Origin: Halorubrum vacuolatum
GTDB lineage: Archaea; Halobacteriota; Halobacteria; Halobacteriales; Haloferacaceae
DNA length: 64,000 nucleotides
Direction of reading: 5' to 3'
Assembly: GCF_900188065.1 (NCBI RefSeq)
Contig: NZ_FZNQ01000001.1
Location: 424,434 to 488,433 of the forward strand
Under the pieces are notes generated by a model. It was not told the origin of the DNA. It searched no databases and saw only the letters and a list, made by a program, of their open reading frames with translations. The position numbers and the translations under genes are program-made. Shown here one piece after another: positions 53,387 to 61,405 of this stretch (the first letter of the stretch is position 1; each line of letters starts with the position of its first letter).

Positions 53387-54250
53387 TCAGGCGACGACCC
53401 GCCGACGCACCCGTTCGAGCGTGACCGTCACGGCGCGGCCGTAGCCGAGCGCGACGACGGCTATCATCGCGCCGGCGACGCTCCAGCCGAACAGCGCGAG
53501 GAGCGCCCGGCCGGCGTTCACGGTGGGGCCGTCGCCCTCGAAGGCGACGCCGATCACGTGATCGAAGACGAGCCCGCGGAACGCCCCGTTCGAGGTGAGC
53601 GCGAGCAGATCCGGCAGGGCCGCCGCCGGCGTCCCGGTCGACAGCGAGCGCAACACGGCGAGGTCGCCGCCGAGCACGCCGCCCGCGAGGACGAGCCCGC
53701 CGAGGGCGATCGCGCCCCGTCGGCTCCCGGCGAGCGCGGAGAGCCCGGCGGCGACCGCGAGGTAGGCGGCACCGAGGAGGACGGCAAAGGTGAGAAATCG
53801 GACGTAAAGAAGCGGCGAGTCGACGCCCGTGTGGGTGGCGTAGATCCCCGTATCGGGGCTCGCGGTCGCCCAGACGTAGCCGCCGACGAGCACGTACGGC
53901 AGCCCCACGACGACGATCAGCGCGAGCAGCCGGGCCGCGAGGATGCCACCCACGTAGGTGACGGCACCGACGCCGAAGGTACGGATCACGGCGAGTTCGC
54001 CGGTCGCCCGGTCGGTCCGTAGCGCCCGGTAGCCGAGCACGACCGCGGCGAGCGGGACGAGCACCTCGGTGGCCAAAAGCAGGTCGACGACCGCCGGGAC
54101 GAATCCGGTCGCGCCGCCACCGCCGACGGCGACGAGCCCGCCCACGACGATCAGCAGCCCGACGACGAGCAGCGCGTACGCCGGGGTCCGTGCGACGGTC
54201 ACGAGCTCGCGCCGAAAGACCGTCGTGAACGCGGCGGGACGGCCGCTCAT
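53387..54250 (-). CDS. nosY: ABC transporter permease NosY-like
   Basis: 287 residues with six helices, ABC-2 type permease like NosY. Start overlaps nosF stop (ATGA). With NosF and NosD it forms the transporter/adaptor used in CuZ or copper delivery in nitrous oxide reductase maturation. Convergent end to the ba3 operon 18 bases away. Confidence 0.82.
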   Translation of the reverse strand: MSGRPAAFTTVFRRELVTVARTPAYALLVVGLLIVVGGLVAVGGGGATGFVPAVVDLLLATEVLVPLAAVVLGYRALRTDRATGELAVIRTFGVGAVTYVGGILAARLLALIVVVGLPYVLVGGYVWATASPDTGIYATHTGVDSPLLYVRFLTFAVLLGAAYLAVAAGLSALAGSRRGAIALGGLVLAGGVLGGDLAVLRSLSTGTPAAALPDLLALTSNGAFRGLVFDHVIGVAFEGDGPTVNAGRALLALFGWSVAGAMIAVVALGYGRAVTVTLERVRRRVVA

Positions 54251-55116
54251 CGGTCCGACACCCCCGGGACGTGGACGGCGGTGTCGTCCTCGCCGTTCGT
54301 CGGCTCAGGCTCGGCGTCCTCATCCGCCGGTGGCGAATCGGCGTCGGCGCCCTCATCGGTTGCCGACGACGGGCCCTCCCTCACCGGAGTGGCTCCGACG
54401 ATCGACCGGTAGACCCCGGTGAGGTCATCCGCCCCGTGATCCGCGAGCAGCCGTTCGATCGGACCAGCGGCGGCGACGCGACCCCGATGGAGCGCAACGA
54501 CGTGGTCGGCGTACGTCCCCGCGAGTTCGAGGTCGTGCGTGCTCACCACCACCGCGGTTCCCTCGCCGGCACGTTCGCCGGCCGCCGCGAACGCCCGCTC
54601 GCGCATTCCGGGGTCGAGCCCGCTCGTCGGCTCATCGAGGACGACGACCGGGGGATCGCCGAGGGTCGCAACCGCGATACCGAGGAGGCGACGCATCCCA
54701 CCGGAGAGCGCGTCCACCCGGCGGTCGCCTGCATCCGCGAGCCCGACGCCGGCGAGCGCGTCGTCGACCTCGTTCCCCGCGCCGATGAGGCGTCCGTAGA
54801 ACGCGACCGTCTCGCGGGCGGTGAACGTATCCCGGAACGGGACGTCCTGTGGAAGATAGCCGACCCGCCCGTCGACTGCGGGGCCGTGGCGACGTACCTC
54901 GCCGGAGACGGGTGGTATCCGGCCGACGAGCGTCCCGAGCAGCGTCGACTTCCCCGATCCGTTCGGCCCGATCACGACCGTCAAACCCGGCGAGAACGCG
55001 ACGGAGGCGTCCTGCAGGACGGCGACGCCGCCGTAGCTTCGAGTGACGTCGTGGGCTTCGATCAACGGTTCACTGGCCGTTTCCGTGTCATTCATGCGTT
55101 CGGGAGACTGGCTCAT
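54247..55116 (-). CDS. nosF: ABC transporter ATPase NosF-like
   Basis: 289 residues. Walker A IGPNGSGKSTLL, signature LSGGMRRLL, Walker B VVVLDEPTSGLDPG and His switch VVSTHDLEL are intact. Start ATG 55116 overlaps the nosD stop (ATGA). A C-terminal acidic tail of about 45 residues (Asp/Glu/Pro-rich) extends past the ATPase. Energises NosY. Confidence 0.88.
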   Translation of the reverse strand: MSQSPERMNDTETASEPLIEAHDVTRSYGGVAVLQDASVAFSPGLTVVIGPNGSGKSTLLGTLVGRIPPVSGEVRRHGPAVDGRVGYLPQDVPFRDTFTARETVAFYGRLIGAGNEVDDALAGVGLADAGDRRVDALSGGMRRLLGIAVATLGDPPVVVLDEPTSGLDPGMRERAFAAAGERAGEGTAVVVSTHDLELAGTYADHVVALHRGRVAAAGPIERLLADHGADDLTGVYRSIVGATPVREGPSSATDEGADADSPPADEDAEPEPTNGEDDTAVHVPGVSDR

Positions 55117-57206
55117 CCGATCTCACCGCCGTCCGACTTGACCGACTCCGTAGACGCGTTCCCCGACTCGACCGACTCCGTAGACGCGTTCCCCGACTCG
55201 ACCGACTCCATAGACGCGTTCCCCGACTCGATCGCTTCCCCGTCCGTTCCGATCCGGTCGCGCCAGTCGGCGTGGGCGGGACCCTCGGGGTCCTCGATCG
55301 TCGCCTCGACACGATCCGCGTCGAACGGCTCCACGGCCGGCACGGGATCGTAGACGCCGCCGGTGCGTGCACCGGGGTTCGTCCCACGAAGCTGGTCGAG
55401 CAGCCGGGCGGCCGGTGACTCCGCGATCGTCGACGCAGCGGGCTCACGGTGGAACGCGGCGTCGACGGGTGAGGTTGCCTCATAGCCACGATCCGTCGAG
55501 TGTAACGGGGCGTCCGCGCCCTCCCAGTAGTTGCCGACGTCGTCGTCGGCCCAGATCCGAAGCGGTCCGGCGCCGGCACCGGCGTGTCGCTCGTTGTCGA
55601 CGAAGTCGTTTCCGACCACGCGGCTCGACGGGATGACGGTCGTCGCGCGGGCCCCCTCCTCGTTGCCCACGACGACGTTGTGTTCATACAGCGAGCCGCG
55701 TGAGCTGGTCGAGAAGCCGAGGCGGTTGTTCACGAGGGTGTTGTAGCCGAGGTACGTCCGCGTCCCGGACGCCTGTATCCCCGCCGGCGAGTCACGCACG
55801 TCGTTGCCGACGATGGCGTTGCCCTCCGGCCGCGTCATGACGGTGATGCCGCCGTATTCGGCGTTCCGGACGACGTTATCGGCGATGAGCGCGTCACCCG
55901 AATACATCAGATGAACGCCGTAGCGCGTCCCCTCGAAGGAGGCGTTTCGGATCACGGAGCCGTCGGCGCGGTGGGCGTAGACCCCGTCGCGACCGCCGTC
56001 GAACTCGCCGCCGTCGACGGTGACCCGCGACTCCATGGCGACGACGCCCATGAAGCCGTCCTGCCAGTCCTCGGGACCATGAACGGAGAGGTCGATGAGC
56101 GTGGCGTCGGATCCCTCACGGAGAATGACCCCGCTCGCGTCCGTCTCGATATGGACGTCCTCGACGACGAGGCCGGGGGCCGAAAGCGCCCGGACCCCCG
56201 CATCGCCGTGGCCGTAGCCGAGTTGGACGTTCGTGTCCCACGCGGCCTCCCCCTCGTCCCCGTCGCTCGGCGGCTCCTGAACGGCCTCCTCGTCGCGCGT
56301 CTGGTTGCCGACGCCCGCGACCGAAAGGCCGGAGAGCCCGACGTCGGGGGCACGAACCGTGATCACGGAGCCCTCGTCATCCCCCTGCACCGTCGCGTTC
56401 TCGCCGGCGACGGTCACCGAGCGGTTGATCTCGATCGTCTCCTCGTATGTGCCCTCGGGGACGACCACGGTCGTGTTCGCGGGTGCCTCCTCGACCGCCT
56501 CGCCGATGGTGTCCGCGTCCTCGCCGACGACGACGGAGACCGGCCGGTCGGCCCGTTCACGGGCGTCCGCGACCCGGTCGTCCGCCTCCTCCCATCGGTC
56601 GGGCGCCATCGACCGGACGGTCCCGGCCGTGTCGACGTCGAACTCGCGCTCGCGGAGCGTCGACCACGGGACGACCTCGCCGCCGTGCTCGGCGGTGAAC
56701 GTCTCGGCCGCGTCCGCCTCGGCGAAGGGGACCGCCGTCTCGCCGGCCGGCGTCCCGGCTTCGGAGCCGACGACGTAGACGGCCTCCTCGGCGGGCGTCC
56801 ATGCTGGGGTGCCCTCGGCGGCGAAGAGCCCGTCGTCGGTCACGTCCGGCTCGGCGTCGTCGAACGTCTCGACGTGGACGGCGATCGGATAGCCGAAGGC
56901 CGTCTCGCTTCGGTCGTCCTCAAAGGTCTCGACCATCTGGGCGATCCCGTTGTAGCCGACGACGTACTGGAAGCTGGAGTAAAACACCTGCGCGCGGGGC
57001 ACCGCCGCCTCCCCGCCCATCAGCTCGTCGGTCTCCGAGGACATGCCGAGTTCGATGGTGTCGTCGTAGGTCACCGGGTCGGGCGCGGAGTCGGCGGGGT
57101 CGACGAGGAACGCGCCGGCGACGACGACCGCGACCACGAGGGCGAAAAGGATCGCGACGGCCGGAAGGAGCCGCCTCCCGCGGGTCCGCGGCACGGTGGG
57201 TTTCAC
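55113..57206 (-). CDS. nosD: NosD family copper-maturation protein
   Basis: 697 residues. Single N-terminal helix or uncleaved signal (about 12-35). Central right-handed beta-helix: repeated short strands at about 200-520 (NTTVVVPEGTYEETIEINRSVTVAG, GVHLMYSGDALIADNVVRNAEYGG). NosD is the extracytoplasmic adaptor of the NosFY transporter and brings copper or sulfide to the NosZ site. The N-terminal 190 residues are less typical. The extreme C-terminus is a repeated Ser/Asn/Glu tail. Confidence 0.85.
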   Translation of the reverse strand: MKPTVPRTRGRRLLPAVAILFALVVAVVVAGAFLVDPADSAPDPVTYDDTIELGMSSETDELMGGEAAVPRAQVFYSSFQYVVGYNGIAQMVETFEDDRSETAFGYPIAVHVETFDDAEPDVTDDGLFAAEGTPAWTPAEEAVYVVGSEAGTPAGETAVPFAEADAAETFTAEHGGEVVPWSTLREREFDVDTAGTVRSMAPDRWEEADDRVADARERADRPVSVVVGEDADTIGEAVEEAPANTTVVVPEGTYEETIEINRSVTVAGENATVQGDDEGSVITVRAPDVGLSGLSVAGVGNQTRDEEAVQEPPSDGDEGEAAWDTNVQLGYGHGDAGVRALSAPGLVVEDVHIETDASGVILREGSDATLIDLSVHGPEDWQDGFMGVVAMESRVTVDGGEFDGGRDGVYAHRADGSVIRNASFEGTRYGVHLMYSGDALIADNVVRNAEYGGITVMTRPEGNAIVGNDVRDSPAGIQASGTRTYLGYNTLVNNRLGFSTSSRGSLYEHNVVVGNEEGARATTVIPSSRVVGNDFVDNERHAGAGAGPLRIWADDDVGNYWEGADAPLHSTDRGYEATSPVDAAFHREPAASTIAESPAARLLDQLRGTNPGARTGGVYDPVPAVEPFDADRVEATIEDPEGPAHADWRDRIGTDGEAIESGNASMESVESGNASTESVESGNASTESVKSDGGEIG
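55141..55230. repeat. Three 30-bp tandem repeats coding the NosD tail
   Basis: Units 55141-55170, 55171-55200 and 55201-55230 differ by one base. They code three ESGNASTESV-like units just before the nosD stop, so this duplication was kept inside the reading frame. Confidence 0.9.
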
Positions 57207-57312
57207 GTGTGACGTTCGCCCTCGAACGATTTATGCCGACTGGTTCGTTCCTCGAACGCCCGCGTGAACCGCTCCGGAGGGGCTAAACGGGCGTCTCCCG
57301 TAGTTTCACTCG

Positions 57313-57879
57313 ATGGCACAAACTCACCGGCTCCGACGACGTCGGCTGCTCGCCGGCGTCGCTGCGACCGTTCCTTTCGCGATCGCCGGCTGTCTCGGCG
57401 GTGACGATGACGAGGACCCGGAGCCCGTCGGGCTCGAGGGCGAACTCGCCTGTGACGTGTGCGGGATGATAATCGAGGATCACCCGGGACCGGTCGGGCA
57501 GATCCACTTCGCCGACGACGAGCCGGAGGGTGGCCGGCCCGGTCAGTTCTGCAGCAGCACCTGCACCTACGAGTACCTGTTCGCCGAGGAGGACGCCGGA
57601 CGTGAGCCGCTCGTAACCTACCTCACCGACTATTCGACGGTCGAGTACGACGTCTCCGAGGAGGGCGACGATGTGCTCTTTTCCTCACACGTCGAGGCGG
57701 AGGCGTTCGCGCCGCTTTCGAGGCTCACCGTCATCGCCGGCAGCGACGTCGCCGGCGCGATGGGGCCGGAGCTCATCCCCTTCTCCGACGCCGACGACGT
57801 GGACGGGTTCCTCGAGGCGTACGGCGGCACGGAGATGGCGGCCGAGGAGGTCGATCAGGCGACCGTCGACGCGCTCTGA
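57313..57879 (+). CDS. nosL: NosL family copper chaperone lipoprotein
   Basis: 188 residues. Lipobox Cys27 (FAIAGC) after an Arg-rich start, so anchored outside. Copper site CDVCGM (Cys47, Cys50, Met52) and a downstream FCSSTC. NosL delivers Cu+ to NosD/NosZ assembly. Divergent from nosD across 106 bases; expressed probably with its own TATA. The final seven codons are duplicated downstream. Confidence 0.88.
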   Translation: MAQTHRLRRRRLLAGVAATVPFAIAGCLGGDDDEDPEPVGLEGELACDVCGMIIEDHPGPVGQIHFADDEPEGGRPGQFCSSTCTYEYLFAEEDAGREPLVTYLTDYSTVEYDVSEEGDDVLFSSHVEAEAFAPLSRLTVIAGSDVAGAMGPELIPFSDADDVDGFLEAYGGTEMAAEEVDQATVDAL

Positions 57880-57900
57880 TCGACCGTCGACACGCGGCAA
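57859..57900 (+). repeat. In-frame 21-bp duplication of the nosL 3' end
   Basis: 57859-57879 codes ATVDAL-stop; 57880-57900 codes STVDTRQ in the same frame. GACCGTCGAC is identical in both. Confidence 0.7.
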
Positions 57901-58029
57901 GAACGATCACCGACACGCTCCGAGCCCGAGCACCCGACCCGGCAGGCGATGACCAGCCCGTCACCTCCCGTTCTCCCGTACTGAGAACGCCGACCCCCCT
58001 TTTTGTAGGCTGCTGGCGTGTGTACAGGT

Positions 58030-58257
58030 ATGAGCTACGAACAGCAAGTCACCGGTCGAATCGACCTCGACGCGGCGTTCAAGGCGTTCGGCGCGGTCGG
58101 GATCCTGATCGCGGTCGTCCTCACGGGCACGGTGGTCGTGTTAACGAACCCGTTCGGTGGGCTGATCACCGCCTCGCCGGCCGTCATCGGCACGGTCGCG
58201 TTCACCCTGTTGCTGGTCGCCGTCGGCTACACGACGTTTGCGCTGCGGTCGGGGTGA
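58030..58257 (+). CDS. Small two-helix membrane protein
   Basis: 75 residues from ATG 58030: soluble start SYEQQVTGRIDLDAAFKAFG, then two helices (about 21-43, 49-70). A GTG twelve bases earlier is possible. Family not recognised. It lies downstream of nosL and may belong to the copper/respiration locus. Confidence 0.6.
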   Translation: MSYEQQVTGRIDLDAAFKAFGAVGILIAVVLTGTVVVLTNPFGGLITASPAVIGTVAFTLLLVAVGYTTFALRSG

Positions 58258-58290
58258 ACGAGGAGGCGGGGGGACGTCGCCGGCGGGCGC

Positions 58291-58515
58291 TCACCCGCGC
58301 GTGACGCGCCACGTCGTCGAACGGGAGCGACCCCACTTTTCTATCTCCACGTCGTCTGATTTCTCCGCGAGGCGTGGAAGGCGCGTGCCGACCTGCTTCG
58401 CGGTGAGGCCGATGGCGTCGGCGATCGTCTTCGAGCGCACGTATCGCTCGCCACGCGAGACGCTATCGGTGAGGTACGCGAGGATACGCCGCTCCTCCTC
58501 GGTGTACTCGCTCAT
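58291..58515 (-). CDS. Small winged-helix protein (DUF7123-like)
   Basis: 74 residues. ERRILAYLTDSVSRGERYVRSKTIADAIGLTAKQVGTRLPRLAE forms a winged helix-turn-helix; the end RSTTWRVTRG is the wing. Haloarchaea have many such small proteins (I recall DUF7123). Probably DNA binding; targets unknown. Convergent with the two-helix protein. Confidence 0.7.
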   Translation of the reverse strand: MSEYTEEERRILAYLTDSVSRGERYVRSKTIADAIGLTAKQVGTRLPRLAEKSDDVEIEKWGRSRSTTWRVTRG

Positions 58516-58604
58516 ATGCTAGAAGTAAGTCCCAGTCGCGCTTAACCGTTTCTCGTCAGCTTGCATCGTCGAGCGCGTTCCGCCCGTGAGACCGTCGGGG
58601 GACC

Positions 58605-58787
58605 CTACTCGAAAACCTGAACTGTGACGACCGCCAGCAGGGCGAAGACGATCGCCGCGGCGAAGCCCCACGCGCGGTCAAGTTGCGTCGGCGCGCCGTA
58701 CATCACGACCGCGCCGACGACCGCCACGGCCGCCAACGCCAACATCACGCCGAGTCCTTTATCAGATTCCATTGATCCCTCGCTCAT
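58605..58787 (-). CDS. Small two-helix membrane protein (DUF7525-like)
   Basis: 60 residues. After MSEGSMESDKG there are two helices: LGVMLALAAVAVVGAVVMYG and AWGFAAAIVFALLAVVTVQVF. I recall a haloarchaeal family DUF7525 with this layout. Function unknown. Confidence 0.6.
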   Translation of the reverse strand: MSEGSMESDKGLGVMLALAAVAVVGAVVMYGAPTQLDRAWGFAAAIVFALLAVVTVQVFE

Positions 58788-58853
58788 ATACGGACCTTCG
58801 CGACGGTGTACTTAGTTCATACGGAGCGGGCGGACGGTGTGAGGGATCCCCGC

Positions 58854-58973
58854 CGGGAGGATCCCGGCGTGCGCCGAGGTCAGTGATAAGATCTCGACGT
58901 GCGCCGAGGTTAGTGATAAGATCTCGACGTGCGCCGAGGCCAGTTATAAGATCTCGACGTGCTCCGAGACCTC
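58854..58973 (-). repeat. In-frame 30-bp copies of the PhoU-like gene end
   Basis: Minus strand: 58973-58944 codes EVSEHVEIL-stop; 58943-58914 codes LASAHVEILS; 58913-58884 codes LTSAHVEILS; 58883-58854 codes LTSAHAGILP. In copies two and three the stop TAA reads TCA. Confidence 0.88.
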
Positions 58974-59975
58974 GTTCAACGCGAGGTTGGCGGCGATCTC
59001 GGCGTTTCGCATCGCGTACTCGGCGGTGTGCTGGAGGCTGACGAGCACCTCCCGGGTCATGAGCAGCGTTTCGTTGTCCAGGTCGTCGGGAAGCTCCGCG
59101 AGGATCTCCCGCTCACGATCCTCGAGGCGCGCGAAGCGATCGCGACACTCGACGGTGAGGTCGTAGTCGCGCTCGACGACCGCCTTCACCGCCAGCGCGG
59201 TGAGTTCGTCGACCTGGTCGGTGAACTCGCGGATCTGTCGCATCGTCGCGGAGTCCACGTCGAGGGTGTGTCCCTCCGCCTCCATCACGATGTCGGCGAT
59301 GTCCTCGGCGTTGTCGGCGGTGAGTTCGAGGTTCTTCGCGACCGATCGGTAGCCGATGAGGGGGAATCCCTCCTCCAAGCCGACCGCACGGGCGAGGTTG
59401 GGGTTCTGATATGCCGTAAAGATGAGCCGTAAGAGGAGCACGAAGATCTTGTTCGCCTGCCGCTCGCGGTTGAGCGCCCGCTGTGCGAGGTCCGGGTTCC
59501 CGTGGGCGAGCGCTTTGACCGCCTCGCCCCGCATCGTCGATCCCGTGTTCTCCAGCCGCTCGAGGAGGTTGTCGAGCGTGAAGTCCTCCGGGTCGACCGA
59601 ACAGCGGATGGCGATATCCTCGGGCGTCTCCTCGATGACCCCCAGGCCCATGAGCTGCGTCTCCGCTTTATATACTGCGTTGATGTGATCGCTGCCGAGC
59701 GCGCCCTCGCTCCGGACGTGAATGACCCGACGACCGAGAACGTACTGGGCGACGATGGCGCGTTCGAGCGCGCTCGCATCGAGGTTGTCCGCGGAGATGA
59801 TTGCCTCGGACTCCTCGGTACTTACGGACTCGGGCAACACCGTGAGCGTCCCCTTGCCGCCCATCCGCAACGAGACCTCATCGCCTTTGTTCACCCCATG
59901 TGCTTTCGCCCACTCCGCCGGCAACGTCATCGCCAGCGTCGACGGACCGAGGCGCTGGACTTTCCGCGTTTCCAT
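58944..59975 (-). CDS. AbrB-PhoU domain regulator
   Basis: 343 residues. N-terminal AbrB/SpoVT domain (about 1-50: METRKVQRLGPSTLAMTLPAEWAKAHGVNKGDEVSL) and two PhoU helical repeats (about 115-215 and 225-335) with the E/DxxxD-type metal positions in NAEDIADIV and EVSEHVE. Archaeal PhoU fused to AbrB probably binds DNA and controls phosphate or related genes; pst genes are not nearby. Divergent from a cheY-like gene, with a palindrome and TATA box between. Confidence 0.85.
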   Translation of the reverse strand: METRKVQRLGPSTLAMTLPAEWAKAHGVNKGDEVSLRMGGKGTLTVLPESVSTEESEAIISADNLDASALERAIVAQYVLGRRVIHVRSEGALGSDHINAVYKAETQLMGLGVIEETPEDIAIRCSVDPEDFTLDNLLERLENTGSTMRGEAVKALAHGNPDLAQRALNRERQANKIFVLLLRLIFTAYQNPNLARAVGLEEGFPLIGYRSVAKNLELTADNAEDIADIVMEAEGHTLDVDSATMRQIREFTDQVDELTALAVKAVVERDYDLTVECRDRFARLEDREREILAELPDDLDNETLLMTREVLVSLQHTAEYAMRNAEIAANLALNEVSEHVEIL

Positions 59976-60098
59976 ATCGAATAGATATTCGGGAGATACC
60001 TTAAATCTGTTCGCATGTTCATTATATGCTTGTCTTGAGATACAAGGTAATTGGGAACGTTCGTGAAGAATTCGAGGACATCGTCACAAAACCCGTGA

Positions 60099-60120
60099 AC
60101 CGCCCCACTGGTGGGGCGGT
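60099..60120. promoter_or_regulatory. Perfect 22-bp palindrome in the PhoU-CheY intergenic region
   Basis: ACCGCCCCAC-TG-GTGGGGCGGT, ten paired bases with a two-base centre, 18 bases upstream of the cheY TATA box. Possible operator for the AbrB-PhoU protein or a terminator-like hairpin. Confidence 0.6.
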
Positions 60121-60135
60121 CAAGCGAATTGACGG

Positions 60136-60147
60136 ATATTTATATAC
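60136..60147 (+). promoter_or_regulatory. TATA box of the CheY-like gene
   Basis: ATTTATATAC, about 26 bases before ATG 60168. Confidence 0.7.
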
Positions 60148-60167
60148 ACGATCGCGATAGAAGGGAT

Positions 60168-60527
60168 ATGAGCAAGCGGATACTCGTCGTCGACGACTCG
60201 GCGTTTCAGCGGACGGTGGTCCGCGACGCGCTGGAAGACGAGTTCGAAGTGGTCGCCGAGGCCGAAAACGGCGAGGAGGCGGTCGCGATGTTCGAGGAGC
60301 ACGCACCGGACGGAATCTCCATGGACATCGTGATGCCGGAGATGACCGGGATCGAGGCGACGGCGACGATCAAAAAGCGATCCCCGGGGACGACGGTCGT
60401 GATGTGTACGAGCGTCGATCAGGAGGAGAAGATGATGGAGGCGGTGAAAGCCGGAGCCGACGGCTACGTCACGAAGCCGGTGGACGGGACGAAGCTGCTC
60501 GAGGAGTTCAACACCCACCTCGGCTGA
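60168..60527 (+). CDS. CheY-like response regulator
   Basis: 119 residues from ATG 60168. Single receiver domain: ILVVDDSAFQRTVV (acidic pocket), phosphate acceptor Asp in ISMDIVMPEMTG, VVMCTSVDQE (Thr/Ser) and GYVTKPV (Lys). Same length as chemotaxis CheY; archaeal CheY acts on the archaellum. No che or arl genes nearby, so the partner kinase is unknown. Confidence 0.88.
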   Translation: MSKRILVVDDSAFQRTVVRDALEDEFEVVAEAENGEEAVAMFEEHAPDGISMDIVMPEMTGIEATATIKKRSPGTTVVMCTSVDQEEKMMEAVKAGADGYVTKPVDGTKLLEEFNTHLG

Positions 60528-60595
60528 GCCCGCGGTGACCCCCGGTGGACGCATCGAACGGTTTTAACCGATCGCTCCCATCGATTCGGTAACGT

Positions 60596-61372
60596 ATGGA
60601 TACGCTCGTCGTCGGCGCGGGGGAGATGGGCCGGTGGGTCGCCGACACGCTCGCGGCCGAGGCCGGCCCCGCCGACGCGACCGTCGCCTTCCTCGACCGG
60701 GAGCCCGCCGTCGCCACGGACGCAGCAGCCGGGAGGCCGGCCGCCAGATCGGTCGGCGCCGACACCGCGGAGACCTTCGACGTCGTCTGTCTCGCCGTGC
60801 CGATGTCGGCGGTGCCGGCCGCCGTTGCAGCCTACGCCGACCGGGCGACGGGCGCGGTCGTCGACGTCTCCGGCGAGATGACGGACGCGGTCGCGGCGCT
60901 GCGTCAACACGCCCCCGACCGCGAGCGCGCCAGTTTCCACCCGCTTTTCGCGCCGCCCCGGGTGCCCGGCAACGTCGCGGCCGTGATCGACGCGGACGGT
61001 CCGCACGTCGCCGCGATCGTCGACGCCATCGAAGCCGGCGGCAACGACGTCTTCGAGACCACCGCCGACGAGCACGATCGCGCGATGGAGACGGTGCAGG
61101 CCGGCGCACACGCCGCGGTTCTCGCGTGGCGGCTTGCGGGCGAGGAGATCCGTGCGGAGTTCCACACGCCGGTCTCGACCGCGCTTGAGGCGGTCGCGGA
61201 CACGGTGACTGAGGGGTCGCCCGCGGTGTATGCGGAGATACAGCGCGTCTTCGATGGCGCCGACGACGTCGCGGAGGCGGCCCGTCGGATCGCCGACGCC
61301 GACGATGAGACGTTCGCCGACCTGTATGAACGTGCCCGCGGGGAGGGGGAGGGACGCGACCGTCATGCGTGA
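60596..61372 (+). CDS. tyrA: Prephenate dehydrogenase
   Basis: 258 residues. Rossmann start TLVVGAGEMGRWVADTL, middle VVCLAVPMSAVPAAVAAYADRATGAVVDVSGEM, and ASFHPLFAPPRVPGNVAAVI. Converts prephenate to hydroxyphenylpyruvate for tyrosine. Domain order matches archaeal TyrA without chorismate mutase. Followed after 33 bases by the methyltransferase. Confidence 0.88.
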   Translation: MDTLVVGAGEMGRWVADTLAAEAGPADATVAFLDREPAVATDAAAGRPAARSVGADTAETFDVVCLAVPMSAVPAAVAAYADRATGAVVDVSGEMTDAVAALRQHAPDRERASFHPLFAPPRVPGNVAAVIDADGPHVAAIVDAIEAGGNDVFETTADEHDRAMETVQAGAHAAVLAWRLAGEEIRAEFHTPVSTALEAVADTVTEGSPAVYAEIQRVFDGADDVAEAARRIADADDETFADLYERARGEGEGRDRHA

Positions 61373-61405
61373 GTCGCGGAGACACGATCGGAGCACTGGG
61401 GGGAC

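Noticed and set aside
58857..58943. Palindromic terminator downstream of the PhoU-like gene
   Set aside because: AGATCT in the repeat is only a six-base palindrome; the 30-bp period shows tandem duplication rather than a terminator hairpin.
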